From Hoplostethus atlanticus (taxonomy: Eukaryota; Chordata; Actinopteri; Trachichthyiformes; Trachichthyidae): a DNA stretch of 64,000 nt. Location of the stretch: assembly GCA_034670405.1 (NCBI GenBank), contig JAXDDX010000159.1, forward strand, positions 496,001-560,000, read 5' to 3'. Below are positions 1 to 13,200 of this stretch, piece after piece. Every line of letters begins with the position of its first letter. Position 1 is the stretch's first letter. The notes below the pieces were generated by a model, which had not been told where the DNA came from, made no database searches, and saw only the letters and a program-made list of their open reading frames with translations. A program made the translations under genes and the position numbers.

Positions 1-232
1 GTGTTAAGAGGAAGGGTCAGGGTAGTGTTTCCTGAAGAGGTGGGTTTTCAGCCTGCGGCGAAAGATGGGCAGCGACTCTGCTGTCCTGACATCAATGGGG
101 AGTTCATTCCACCACTGTGGGGCCAGGACAGAGAAGAGCCGTGACTGTGTAGATCAGCCGCAGGGGCCTCTGAGCGACGGGGCAACCAGTCGCCTGGAGG
201 CAGCAGAGCGAAGTGGTCTGGACGCTTCTTGC
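1..232 (-). pseudogene. LINE ORF2 C-terminal fragment (L2/Rex-like)
   Basis: Read on the minus strand, this gives the conserved tail of a non-LTR reverse transcriptase: A-P-Q-W-W-N-E-L-P, then S-L-P-I-F-R-R-R-L-K-T-H-L-F, then a stop near position 5. That tail is typical of L2/Rex1-type LINEs. The 5' part of the element is absent and the upstream frame carries stops, so it is a dead fragment. The clade is inferred from motifs only. Confidence 0.7.
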
Positions 233-336
233 TGGATCAAGGTGCATGTAAAGACAATTACAGTGACATCTTGAGGCCAGGTAAAATGCATGAGAATCGT
301 TCAGACTTGCGTAAAAGCACCAAAATTGGTATATAG

Positions 337-2849
337 CAGGGGTATTCAATTAAAATTCAAAGGGGTCCAGTTACTAATATTTCCTCCCAGCAAAGGTCCG
401 AACCTCATAATGTCTAAGTTGCGTCCTCTAGTCTACCCCTATGTCTATTAAATAAAATCAGTAATGTACATTTCCATATCATTCCAACAATATTTATTGT
501 CAATTTTCAAAGTAGTACCTTTAACATACAGACACATTGAACTTGTATGTCACTTGTATGGAAAGCTATCTTTAAATAAAATTAGCCCTAGCACAATTAA
601 CTTAAGGCCTTTAAGTAAAAGAAAACAATACAGAATCTTCTGAATAAAATAAATAAAAAGTGCCTCCTTTAGAAAAAGTGCAAACAGAGACTTGAACAGC
701 CCCTTTTCTCTTTATTTTTTTTTACATTGTTTCTACTTCCTTAGTGAGAGAAGTGGGCCTGTGGCTGCCCTGCCAGTAGTTTGAATCTTGGATTGAATGG
801 AGTTAGTGCCATTCTCATGCACATGTGTAGGTGGTCATTGGTGAGCCTGGAACGGTACTTGCTTTTGATAATGTTCATAGCGGAGAAAGCTGATTCACAG
901 CTGTAAGTCGATCCAAACATGGTCAATGTGTGTAGTGCTACTTTGGTTAGACCAGGGAAAACCGTCTCAGACACAGTCTGTAGCCAGAAAGTAGCAGGGT
1001 CAGTTGCCTCAAAATGCTCTCTAAGTGCAACATTTGCTTGCAGATCAATGAGCTCTAGCTGTAGAGATCCAGCGTGTGCCCACTTGAAGGTCTGTGTCAC
1101 CTCGTTTGAAAATCCTCTGACTTCTCTGATGAGGAATGGATTCTGGATTAGCAAGAGGAACTGCTGTCCAAGGGTGAAGCTGTCAAAATCGTTTACTGAA
1201 GTTTTCAATCAGCTTGTCTATGAAGTCAACATAAGGAGAAACAGCTCTCTCACCCTGAATCTGCTCCTGCACTTTTGGAAAGTGTGCACACTCTCCTTGA
1301 AGATCTTCCTTGAAAGTTTCCAGCTTCCTCTGGAAGGAGCGGACAGCTGTCATCAAATCACAAACTGAATTGTTCTGGCCCTGCAGCTTTAAATTGAGCT
1401 CATTAAGATGTGATGTGATGTCAACCAAAAAAGCAACCATATCCATTTTGTGCTCATCTTGCAAAAAAAGTGAAAACTGTGTTGCTTTCTGACTGTTGAG
1501 CTGCTCTAAGAAAGCTATTATTTCCTTTCGAATGGACCAGAAGCGTCCCAATGCACTGCCTTTGCTCAGCCATCTTACATTGTTGTGCTAGTAGGTAATT
1601 TGCATTTGCCTCAACTTCTTTCAGGAATTCTCTCAGCAGGCGATGCTGATGGGATGAGGATGCCCTCAGGAAGTTGATGAGCTTCATCATTGTGTTCATT
1701 ACTTCAGCAAACTCCTCTGACAGAAAGGCACACAGAACAGTCTGATGGATGATACAGTGGTAAGCTATGAGTTCAGGGTTGTCCTCTTTCATCCGTGCCA
1801 CAGCCCCCCTCTCTCTTCCTACCATGGCAGGGGCACCATCTGTGGTGACTGAGACCACCTGTTTCAGATCTATCCTCCTCTTTCTCAGCATCTCCTTTAT
1901 TGTCTCATATCTTGTATGTGTCTCAAGTGGTGTTAAACCCAACAGGTCTTCACAGAGCTCTTTCTTCTCTTTGTGAACAAATCTTACATATACCAAAAGC
2001 TGGGCACTATCAGTTACATCTGTAGACTCATCAATGGCTAAGGATATGCATACTGCACTCTGAATAGCTGCATCAAGCTGTGCCAGTACATCTTCAGCTA
2101 ATATTTCTGATTTTCTGGCTGCTGTTGAAGCTGACATTGGGATTTGCTTGATTTTTTCACACAATTCGTCTTTTTGTTTACCCTCAAGTAACGTCTCGGC
2201 AACGGCGTTCAAGCACTCCTTCACAACTGTCCCATCACTAAATGTTTTTTTATGTTGCCCCAAAATCCACGCTATCTTTAGTGAACATTCGTTTGCACGT
2301 TGCTGGGCTGTAAATGCATGTGTGATGAGTCGGGTAGATCTGCCATACTGGGCTCTCAGTTCGGTTATTTTGCGTGCCCTCACTTCGGACTTCTGTGGAT
2401 ACGTTTGTTCAAAAGATCTGTGCTTTGTCTCGTAGTGCCGCTTTTGATTAATGCCACGCTTTTGGAACATATGAGACACAATGGTTTAGAACTGGTTGTC
2501 GGAAGAATGAACATATATTGGTCCGTCCATTCATCTTTAAAAGCTCGGTTTTCCGCATCTACTTTTCTTATTTTGGAGCAAGCCATGCTGTCACTTCTCT
2601 CACTTTCTCATTTCGCTGTTCTCTCTAGGGAACTCTCTAGCCTACTATGGTAAACAATCGATTTGATTGGCTGAATTGAGTGACGCTATTGCCGTATTAA
2701 CTGGATTAGCTGCGTCCGCTGTCTATAGCAGCGACCGTCGGAAAAAAACAACGCTCAGTGAACATTATTATTTATTCTCATTAATTTATCAGAAATTGGT
2801 CACGGGTCCGGATAGAACCGTCAATCGGTCCGCCATTTGGTGATGCCCG
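337..2849 (-). mobile_element. hAT DNA transposon (Charlie-like), 2.5 kb
   Basis: The element is flanked by an exact 8-bp target-site duplication, GTATATAG, at 329-336 and 2850-2857; 8 bp is the hAT signature. The ends are short imperfect inverted repeats, CAGGGGTATTCAA on the left against CGGGCATCACCAA read inward from the right. Between them on the minus strand lies a full-length but frameshifted hAT transposase. About 400 bp of AT-rich non-coding sequence follows the transposase on the low-coordinate side. Confidence 0.85.
741..2586 (-). pseudogene. hAT transposase (GTF2IRD2/ZBED-like), frameshifted
   Basis: Four overlapping open segments on the minus strand make up one hAT transposase. 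The N-terminal segment (from 2586) has a BED-type C-L-I-C motif. The main segment (2479 to about 1570) has I-D-E-S-T-D-V and T-T-D-G-A-P-A-M, the signatures shared with GTF2IRD2/ZBED5-like proteins. The C-terminal segment (1208-741) has the hAT dimerisation motif with S-C-E-S-A-F-S. Frame breaks lie near 2440 (inside the BED finger), near 1580 and at a T run near 1190. The protein is therefore not produced intact. Domestication is not suggested. Confidence 0.85.
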
Positions 2850-2857
2850 GTATATAG

Positions 2858-4048
2858 TATGTACAGTAAATTGGTGCAATGCCCTCAACATTTTCAAAAC
2901 TGGAGCTATCGCAAAAATGGTACCTATTGGTCGTGGCGGACATTTCTCTCTCCACCATTAACAGCAAATGGGTTTACCTGTATATCTGCTGAACTGACCA
3001 TGATAGGATTGATATTGTCTAAAGAAATACAATGAAAACCTAGAACATCGCCACATTACTATCTACTGTACCACAATCAGGCATATGGGAAAAAGGCAAT
3101 GTTCTAACTACTAAAGACTGATGACATCATATCTTAGGACACCTTGGAACATTATTTGTTGAAACACTTTTATTATGAAAACATTTTCATATTTAACATT
3201 TCAGTGAAATAGCGAAACAAAGAAATTAAAAGAAACTGATGAGCTGTGCTGTTGTGAATCACCTTTCACGATTCACATGCTACCACGATGTTGTCAGTCG
3301 CTGATCATGCTAACGCTGAGTTTTATGAATAATCCCCATTAGAGCTAGACAATAAGTTGACCAATTTTCCAAACCTTTATTTTTTCTGGGAGGGAAAGAT
3401 GTTTCTTCTGCTTCCTTTTTATTCAAAGTGTTAGCGTGCCCCACTGTTCATATTTTCCAAATATTTCTTTTTAGGCAACAAAAAAGAAATTAAGGTAGAA
3501 AAATCGGTTTCACAATATTGGATTTGGGATATTGGACCACGTTGTGCAGCCCTAAACAGAATTGCAGTAAAAATGTTCAAGTATTTCCCCTCAGTTACAG
3601 CCTGAGTTTTTCTTAAGATAAAAGAGAAAAAATAAAACCAATCATATGAGCATAGCAGCAAAAATTCAGTGTAAAAACCATAAAGGAATTGCAGGCTATA
3701 AACACAGTCTCCCTATAAATAAATCAATGGAAATTCACATTCACTGCACCAAAGCATCCTGCTGACATGCTGCTGGATCTATATATTGGTAATGTAGAGC
3801 TACTGTTCTCTTTTTCTTTGTTTTTCTTCAATTGAAAATTTGTGTAGACATTTGTGTGACTTTCCTTGGGCCCTCAAAACCTGTTAAAACCCCATCGTAC
3901 AACAGCAAAAATACATAGGCGTGAATGTGAAGATTTCTTGAATTCTTTTTAAATAACTTGTGCAGGTAGGGTTTTTTTTCCGCCCCAACAACAGCAATCT
4001 ATGGTCAATACATGGTTCCAGTTTGCACTTAGAACCATCTCACTCTTG
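2858..4048. other. gene-free stretch, gtf3c2 3' UTR and downstream
   Basis: No coding region is supported here. The part next to 4049 should be the 3' UTR of gtf3c2 on the minus strand. The remainder is AT-rich with short poly-A and poly-T runs, and I recognise no transposon in it. Confidence 0.5.
3376..3423 (-). promoter_or_regulatory. candidate polyadenylation signals of gtf3c2
   Basis: Two AATAAA hexamers on the minus strand, at 3418-3423 and 3376-3381, are the first ones downstream of the gtf3c2 stop at 4049. They would give a 3' UTR of about 630-670 nt. The hexamer is common by chance in AT-rich DNA, so transcript ends are needed to confirm this. Confidence 0.3.
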
Positions 4049-4249
4049 CTATAGCGGGTGGGTGCTGGTATGGATGGCCTCTCTCTGGTCCTCTGGTGAG
4101 TACAGTGCAGTGAACTGCGCCTGGTTCTCGCTGATTATCTTCTGGATGTTGGGGTTGTGCAGAGCCCTCAGACAGTGGATTCTGACCAGCCCCGCCTGGC
4201 CTCCTGACACTACCCAGGTATGGCAGCTCATGTTGGGGTTGAAACGCAC
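4049..4249 (-). CDS. gtf3c2: gtf3c2 coding exon 20 (stop)
   Basis: 66 codons and a stop, with V-R-F-N-P-N and [14 protein letters not shown], the last propeller strands. The acceptor AG at 4250-4251 follows a 16-C tract. The C-terminal tail after Y-S-P-E-D differs from the human one. Confidence 0.93.
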   Translation of the reverse strand: MRFNPNMSCHTWVVSGGQAGLVRIHCLRALHNPNIQKIISENQAQFTALYSPEDQREAIHTSTHPL

Positions 4250-7200
4250 CTGGGGGGGGGGGGGGGGTGGTTAGTAGTTGATAACTTTTCTTGTCTGAGG
4301 TCAGAAGCCAATAAGGAGCCATTAAGTTAAAGTAGTACGTTTTCAATCTGCTCTAAACAGCAAATGAGCATTGTAACCGGGCCTAAGTCCCAGTAATGTT
4401 AGACAACAATTACTGGTTCACTCTATAATGCATCCCTGTTCTGGGTTCAATTTCTCCATCATTTGTAGTCCTAAAAATGGCTGCCTAGGTGTGTACTGTG
4501 CAACTAGTACACACCTAGGCACTGAGTACACTGAGTGTATTTGATAACAAATTAAAGAGGAGAAGAAGAAGAAGATGAGATGAAATTCTACTGGGGTCTA
4601 AAGGTTTGAAGAATGGAAATTAAAAAAAATATATTGAAAATTAAAACAATGTATGAGTGAATTTACTGAGAATGTATGCTGATATAGGTTTGGGTCCATG
4701 CGTTTTTAATCTCCCATGGTCTAAATATTTTCCACCTTGACAAGAATAAAATTCTGGGGATAAAAAAAAGTTTCTATTGAAGCTGCAGATAGATGATTTT
4801 ATTAAATTGGGATGACTCAGCTGTAGTTCTAAGGTGAGTCATCTTTATGTTCTCTTTATCACTATAGATTGTCCTTGTGTATTTCTTTTCCTCTTTTTTC
4901 CTCTTTCTAATCCATCCATCTCCTTCAGACAAAAACACAGTCAAAACCCAATGGCGTTCTGCTTTTTGATATTATCCCATGAACTGCCCATCCATAATCC
5001 CATGCCAGAGGGCATAGCTCCATCATCATCTCCATCACATTCTCTCTAAAGAGCAGCTCTAGTCCATCTATAATCTGTCTGTCTCTCACTGGCCTTTATA
5101 ATTAAATACATCAAATCCTCAAATGGCTGCTTTCCATCTCCCTTCCCTTCCCTCCCTCCACCCAGGGTGACATTTTCCTCATTTTACACATCATTATGTT
5201 CGGTCTGTCTTTATAGCCGCCCATCATAGAAGAGGAGGAGGAAGAGTCTCTCTCTCACCTCTACCTCTTCTTTCTTTCAGTCTCTTTATGGCCTGAGTAT
5301 GTGTCTATCTCTTTCCACCTTTTTGCCTACATCTCTCTCACATCATTATTTTCTCTCTCACTTCCCTTCTTCATGTTGTGCTGCAGTAGGAGTCAGTCTG
5401 AGTGATGACTGCACTGTGTGTGTGTGTGTGTGTGTGTGTAGATACCTTATGTAGTGCAGCCATTGGCATTATGTCCATGTTGATCTTTGTCTTGACCTCT
5501 GTGGCCTGCATGCGTTTCCATGGTGCCCGCATCTGGTAATTCTTAAAGTTCAGCTAGAAATTGGAAGAGATGATATATATATATATATCATACACACACA
5601 CACACACATATATATATATACACACATACATACATACATACATACATGTATGTACGGTAAAATAACAATTGCTAATAAATGGTGAATTAACCATTATTTA
5701 AGGTTAATTAACTACTGTTGAATGGTTAAGTAACAACTAATTCATTTACAGTTCTGAAACAAGAGAAATGATTAACATGTCATCAATTAATGATTAAATA
5801 ATAATAATGATAATAATAATAATAACAATAATAATAACACTATATCACTTACTATTCTTTAGCAAACAATGTCGGAAATTCACTAATCATCAATTAGGTT
5901 AACCATTAAATGCTAACTGTAAATATTAAATAATAATTAATTCACAATTTATTAGTGACTTTTACCATACGGTGTTTCCAATACGATAAGAATATACTGT
6001 AAACTGAGGTGACGAAGCACCCTTAACGGACCCCTTAATCGCCCCAAGACTCATTTAGCGAGAGCACTGAACAACCCTGATAAAATAAATTATTTAAATA
6101 GTTATAATTATTAATAATAAGAGTAGTAGTAACAGCAGTAATAGTAGCAGTAGCAGGTAGTAGAGTTTCAGTGTCCAATGGTCTAATTGCTGTTTCAGAG
6201 GCCTTTCCGCCCTCACAAAAATAAAATTAAAATTCTGAGGAAAATACTGATAACTTGGAATTATTCAGAATGAGAGCTTAAAGATACACAGCTTCAGCAG
6301 AAAATATCAATATTGCTCTTCAAAAACCTGTTATGTTCTTCGCACTACAAACATGTGAATTGTAATTATCTATTATATGTATTATATTATTGTTTGATTG
6401 TTGAATTTTAAGACAGACCAGAACGGAGCTGCTGGGTAATAGTCATGCTTGCTGGCCTGTGACTTGAAGGGGGGGGGGGGGGGTATAGAGTAGTGACAGG
6501 GTCAGTGAACTAGAAAGCAGAGTAACAGATGGAGAGAGAGAGGGGGGGAGATAGACTAGAGGTGCTCTTTAACCTAATGATGGGTGAAACACTCAATCAT
6601 TTCCCTCGCTCGGTCATTGAACTGACGTCATGAAGGATCCTGGCTGGAAGAGCCACATTGACACAAAATATCAGCTATTAGAGGTTAGTAAGTTAACACT
6701 AAATTACGTTTCATTTTTGCTGACATATCTAAATTTGTTAGTTGGATGAAAGCGTAGCCGTGGCATCTAACCCACCACGTCGTTGTCGCTATAGTGGAGG
6801 TAGTATTTCTTTGCGGCCTCGCTGTACGTCTGGGCCGGCTGAGGTAGGCCTTCATCCTCTCCTCCTCTTCTGTCATCCTTCTCCCCTTCGGCTCCTTCGA
6901 GCTCTCCTCCTCCCTGCTCCGATCCTTCCACCTCTTGGTTTTCTTCTTCGGTGGTATTCGCGTTGTAAGGCACCATATCTGTGAAGTAGAGCGGCTGAGA
7001 ATGCAGGGGGAAGAAAACCAGTAAGTTGTTGGGAAGTGTTAGGCTCAGATCCTATGGGCAAATACTTGCTTCTGCCTTTGCAACTTCTTTGGAACCTACA
7101 TCATTTAATCCAGCATTTCCCATAAATATATTGCATGGTAAATTATTTCAAAGTCAAACACCTTTGAGTGCCGCTGTGTCTGAATAGCTAGACAATGTTA

Positions 7201-10200
7201 GCGTAGCCTGTGTAATGTATTAGCTTCACAAACCTAGCAATAATCAAATGGGAATATAAAAGTTGGATAATGGTGCAGTAATAAATTAGCTAATGCTCAT
7301 AAGCTCATTAGCTTACGGTTAATAAGCTAATGATATAAAAATAGTGTCAGAACAAAGACAAGATATTGAGCTTGCAAAATAAAATGTCAATACCAATACA
7401 GCCAAAATATAGACTACTTAGATATATGAAAAATACATCAAGTCTATTATTATATGAATAGTCAATGTAGGAATATACTGCAATTATACTTGAGGGAGAA
7501 AATAAAAAGGACGCTTGAAACTAACAGAAGAGAAGAGGAAAAGAAGAAGACAAGAAGAGAAAGGAAACCTACAAAGCGTCTCTCTATTGTCCGTTTTAAG
7601 TATTGTGGATTATTGTTCATCCGGGGCAACAGGGCAAGCATCACTTCGCCAAGGGTGTCTGATGTCACCAAGCTGTTCAGCCAATCAGTAAGAGACATGG
7701 ACTGGAATGACACACAAACAGACCAATCGACATTGAGATGTTAGCGAGAACAGACTGCTCTTTCCCCATGTGAGTTCGACTAGATTTCACTCAATTCAGC
7801 TCTCTAGTCTTTACTGAGAATATGTAATGTGGGAATGAGTGTTTTCAGAAAGGCGGTCGAAAATGCTGGCAAATAACGGCCAAATAAATATGTGTTTCTA
7901 GATTTAAACGGTTTAGTGTGGACGTGGCCTAAATTAATCAATTTAAAACATTTTAAGACTTTTTAAGGACCAACAGCCATTGTTAATATATGCTGGTTAT
8001 ATCAACCTTAAACCTTAAATCATAGAGCCAAAGATCACACTTACAGTGCTTTCCCTTTTAACACTCCACAAACTGGGTAACCTCAAATGTCCAAACCATC
8101 AAGGGCCGATCAGCACGTTGCTCAGGTTTTCCTTACTAGTTCCAAATTGTCTCTCACTAGTATGTATTGTATGTATTTACTTTTATTTTTTGAATTTCTC
8201 ATTTCATACCACATACATTTCATTTTTAAAAATATATTTTCATGACATACATATTTTTATAAAATTTTCTTTGTCCCAGTATGTTCTACCGCTATTATTT
8301 TGCACACCCTCATGTAGCTGTAATCCATATTTCTTTCATACTTTTCTTCATCCAAACATTTCCACTTAATAGGTTCTTGACAGGTTGGAATTGTCCATTA
8401 TGTTTAATATCCCCATTTGCTCTTCTCTCATTTATATCCTATTTTTTCTTTGCTGTATCCTATTACTATTTGCTTCTGCAGCCACCCATAAATTACATCT
8501 AATCTTAATCTGATCATTCTGGTTTGGACGTTGATCTCTCCACTTTGGTTCATAAATCAAGACAATTCAATGACTTGTATGCTTCCCAAAGAGCACAGAA
8601 TACCCATCTTGTGCTCCAAGGCAACTAAAGTCATTAACTGAAGAGCTACACTCACCCACATAGTGCCGGTCCTGGGAACCAAAAACACAGGGCGGATGTT
8701 CTGGTAGCCCATGTCATAGTAATGGACTCCATGTAAACCTTGCCTAGGCAGATAAGACACAATCATCAGTTGGAAGTAAACATGAAAGGAGAAGAGAGGA
8801 CCAAAAGAAAGCTAAAAAGAAACTTCAGTGTCCCCACCATGGCCCTGATGTAAATTTCCATGACTTCTGAATCACTAAATCTGATCAAATAGGGCATCTG
8901 TGGTCTAATGTGGGGGTATGGAAACGATTGAGAAGCTCAGTCTTACGTCGCGTAGGTGTTCTCGTCTGAAAGAAAGAGGCCGGATGACCTTAAAGGCCAG
9001 TAGACCTCCGTGGTCAGATGGCGTTTCTGAGTTATGATTGGCTCATAGATCTTCTTCAGATCCCACGTCTTCATCATGCGGTCGTCTCCCGCTGTCGCCA
9101 ACAGATACCTGATCAAGAGACAGAAAAAAGTGTTCCACTTGACAACAAGGCAGCAGTCAACGTGTCATCTGCCGAGGAATGATTCAGTTGCCCCGTGGGC
9201 CAATCAGTAAGTCATACAAATGTGTTTCAAGTCTGTTATGGAACAATTCACTTGATTCTCATGGCGGCCATATTTGATGCAACCTTCGTGTTGCTAAGGT
9301 AACATTTATCTCCAAACCAACTAGATATAATTCATATTACTTATCCCCATTTACAGCTTGTAGCTCAAGTATGAGTAATATGCTGACATTAAGCTTCATA
9401 TTTAAAGTCAATGCAGACATTTTGTAGGGCCATTTGCATTGTCTGCTAGTCTTTTTGTTATTAATGTTTGTGGTAACCCATATTTGTTGACTGTACAAAT
9501 GATGCGGCCCCTTGGGCCATTCAGAAAATTAATGACAATGCTTTTTTGGGGGAAAACTTGTTTCCAAGAAACTCTGAAACTGGAAGTGGTGGGAGATATG
9601 ACTGGTTATTAGAATGTAGTGGTGATGAACTGCTCGAACACTGTGGTGAGATGCATCATTCCCCCGAAGTTTCATAAAAATCCGATGGGCGGTGGCTGAG
9701 GTATCGAGTGTGACAAACGGAAGAACAAACTAACAAACGAACAAAGACAGATCCATAGTCCCCCTGAATTCATCATGCCAAAAAAGTGGAGGATAGATGT
9801 AGAGGGCAAAGAGGAGGAGAAAAGATGACAAACTGTCTAGGGAAGAAAAAATAAAATAATTAAATCGAGAGAGAGCGAAAGGAGAGGAACAGAGAAAGAG
9901 GTAGAGTCCTTTGTCTTCATGGCTATGCAATTAAATGCAGTGATCCAGGACAAGATAGAGGTCCTTTAGTCCCTCTGCTGCCAAGACAGCGTCTCTGGGC
10001 AATAAACCTGTGTACGTTCGTTTGTGCATTCGTGCAAAAAACACTTTTTGCAATGTGCTTAGGGGAATTACGGTATGCACTATGTAGAACCCTGCATAAG
10101 GGATAAGTGTGCGCTACTACACCAGGCAGTACGGTAGAAGTCACACAACTCGAAGGCTGGTGTGCTGTACATCCACATACCAGGAGGAGAAACCTCTATC

Positions 10201-13200
10201 ATTTCACAAGTGGATGACATTTACTGGCCAATATTGGCCTGATATATCGGTCTAACCCTAGTGTTGACTTGTGCTGCATATCAGCGCTGTCAGTGAATCC
10301 CTGTAGCGCACTGTAAATGTAAATGACCCCTCCCTCTTCACGTGTTCTTAACTGGTATGAACACCAGAGAAGAGCAGACAAGTCCATCATGCTTAGCTAG
10401 TTGCTGGAATGTTTTTTGATTGGCTGTGAGTACATGGCCTACCCAACTCCCTACCCAAAGTGGATGGAGAGGGAACTGAATGGGCTTGAAGAGAATAAAC
10501 AAACAAATGGAATGCAATCCTGCCTAAAATCAACAACCTGGAAGTGTTTGCAGATTCAAACTCATTTGAAGCCGTCAAGATGGTACAATTGTAGTTTTCT
10601 GGAGACCTTGGTTGTTCCATGAATATACAGTAACATTCCCTACATTTATTTCCTTGTTGGCGATGGAATTTGAATGGAATTTTCTAGTAGTCTTTACCAA
10701 CTGAAAGCTGAGGCAAATAGTATATTAGGAATCTCATCTCTATGGTCTTCCCCATGTGATGTGAATGCAGCATAAGTGCACAGGTGAGATCAGGGTGAAG
10801 GTGGCATACCTGGAGGTGGGACAGAAAGCTAGGGCCCGGACAGCATTGTCATGGGCCAGGAAACATCGGTAGGGCAGCAGGGTCAGCGAGCGGTCCGGGT
10901 CTCGCAAACGCAACAGCGAAGACTTAGTGGACAGATCCCATAGTCCTACTATGCCTACAGAGAGAGAGAGGGACAGAATGTGACACAGAGACAATACCAA
11001 AGAAGAGAGTTTCAAGCAACCGGTCAATGAAGAGCCTTTAGACCAGAAGAAAAAGGAGAGAGGAACCATTTCTAATGCAAAGAGAACACATGAATACAAA
11101 GGGATCGACCACTCATCTGTTTGTTCAAACAATGAACCAATCAACCAACAAATTAATTCATACCGTCATAGAATCCAATAGCCATTATATTGTGTGGTTT
11201 GTCAGGAAGCCAATCCATAGACAGGACTTGTCCACTCCTTTCATGGTGAGGGGCTTTGAAGGAACCCAGCTTCAATGTTGCCACGCCTTCAGCCTGGAGA
11301 AAACAAGAATGGGGAACAAACAAATTTCACCACAGCCACAATGGAAAGAGCTTTTGAGTGTTACACAGCATGTGAACATGGGTAGCCTAAAAGTTTGGGG
11401 CTTGGAAACAGAAAGTCGTCACTTTGAATCCTGGCAGAAAACCTGAGTGATGGATATTTTTTTGGCTCTGTTTCTGCTAACGTTAGGCCAGTTAACCATA
11501 CAGCCAGCGCAGAAACAGAAGTTTAGATGCTAGCGCTTTGTGTAGAGCAGTGTAACAGGCAGCCAATCAGCAACCTGTTTATTTTCTTTGATTTGACTGA
11601 CGGTCAGAGAGTGTATGGTAGAAGACAGCAGAGACAACGTTTGGGAACAAAACAGCAAAGACTATCTATCTGAGGCATTTAAAAGTTATTGTCTCAAAAA
11701 GTCACCATATGTAATGCAGATGTAAACATTGCCACTGATTTCAATATGAAATTTGTAGGTGGGCAGCATTCTGTGAAGCTGACTCATGCTTGACAGTGCA
11801 AAAACAACAGACACACATCCACAAATGTACTGAAAAGCATGAGGAAAACAACATGAGACAAAATGAGAACGAGACAGACATACACACACACACGCACAAA
11901 GGGAAGAGTCTCTAATAGGAGCCTACCTGGTATATGAGTGGGAGATGGCTGGCCTCTCCTGTTGGGAGAAACATGAATCAAATGTATCAACTCCATTACT
12001 CATCACTGACGAAATGACTAGAACGCAAAAGCAGTCAAGGATGGATCGGGGTGGATCGGTGAGTCATACTGTGTTTGTAGTGATGCAGGAGAGAAGAGAG
12101 CAAGCAGGCGAGAGACAGAGACAGAAACAGAGACAGAGTAGAGACAGAGTAGAATTTGCCAGCTGTGTGTGATGTGGTGAGAGGGCAGCCATGATTTTCA
12201 GCCGCTGGCAGGCATTGAGAAATGGGCAGGCAAAGCAGACGGGTAAGGTAGGTAGAGAATAAAGCTGGGTGATCGAAAACAAGCAGAGAAAATATATGCC
12301 AATACATTGCAATTTAATTCTTTCCGATAAGTCATCAATTCTGCAAATGCCGAGCAGATATTATTCTTCACTTTAAAAAAAAAAAAAAAGACCTCTAATG
12401 CAAGTCAATCTCTTTGACATTCAATATTAAACTAATGTGGCAAACTGACTAGATGCCAGTTGGATGTTAAATCTAAAATAACTATATACTTATACTTAAC
12501 TATATACTAGTGTGTGTATTTCAGTTCAATTTGCAAAAACTTTCCATGCACACCAAGTTATTTCAGTGCCCTACAGCACACAAAAGTCTGCACTGTTCAC
12601 ATGCCTAATAAGGAGCAATTGAAATATTACAATCTCCTGACTCCATGTCAATAACGCACATAATCATGTATCACAACACTAAAACAGACACACTGCATCA
12701 CCTGCACTGATTATCTAATGTAAAGCACATTGAGCTGCATTCAACTATCAAACTGTCTGGTGAGATCCAGCCATAGTAGGAGAAAGACAGCAAAACAGAG
12801 AGATGGGCAGATATGAAGGAAGACAGGCAGGAAAGATGGGTAGATACAGAAAACAGCCAAGCAGGAAGGAGAGCAGACAGACAGGAAAATTGCGCTGTCG
12901 AGGACCACAATGTAAATAAGTCAATTGACAGTGCCTGCCTTGACAATTTTAGGATGCATATAATCATGTTTAATAGTTGCAAAAACATCTTTCAATATTT
13001 AGTTTTATGTCTGCACTCTGCTGTCCACCTCCAGTTTAGATTAGTGCCAGTTCAGATCAATATGGTATTAATAGCCATCTAAACCTGTCCTCCACCCATT
13101 CCCTTCACCTTCCCACTGCCTCTATCACACTTATATTCTTATGAGGATCCTTCTATTGACTACATGTTCTCTCTCTTTCTCTCTCACACACACACTCTTA

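Noticed and set aside
741..2586. Domesticated hAT gene
   Set aside because: Three frame breaks, intact target duplication and terminal ends mark an ordinary dead transposon.
12035..12312. Leu/Ser/Cys-rich open frames on the minus strand
   Set aside because: They read through purine-rich simple sequence in an intron without conservation.
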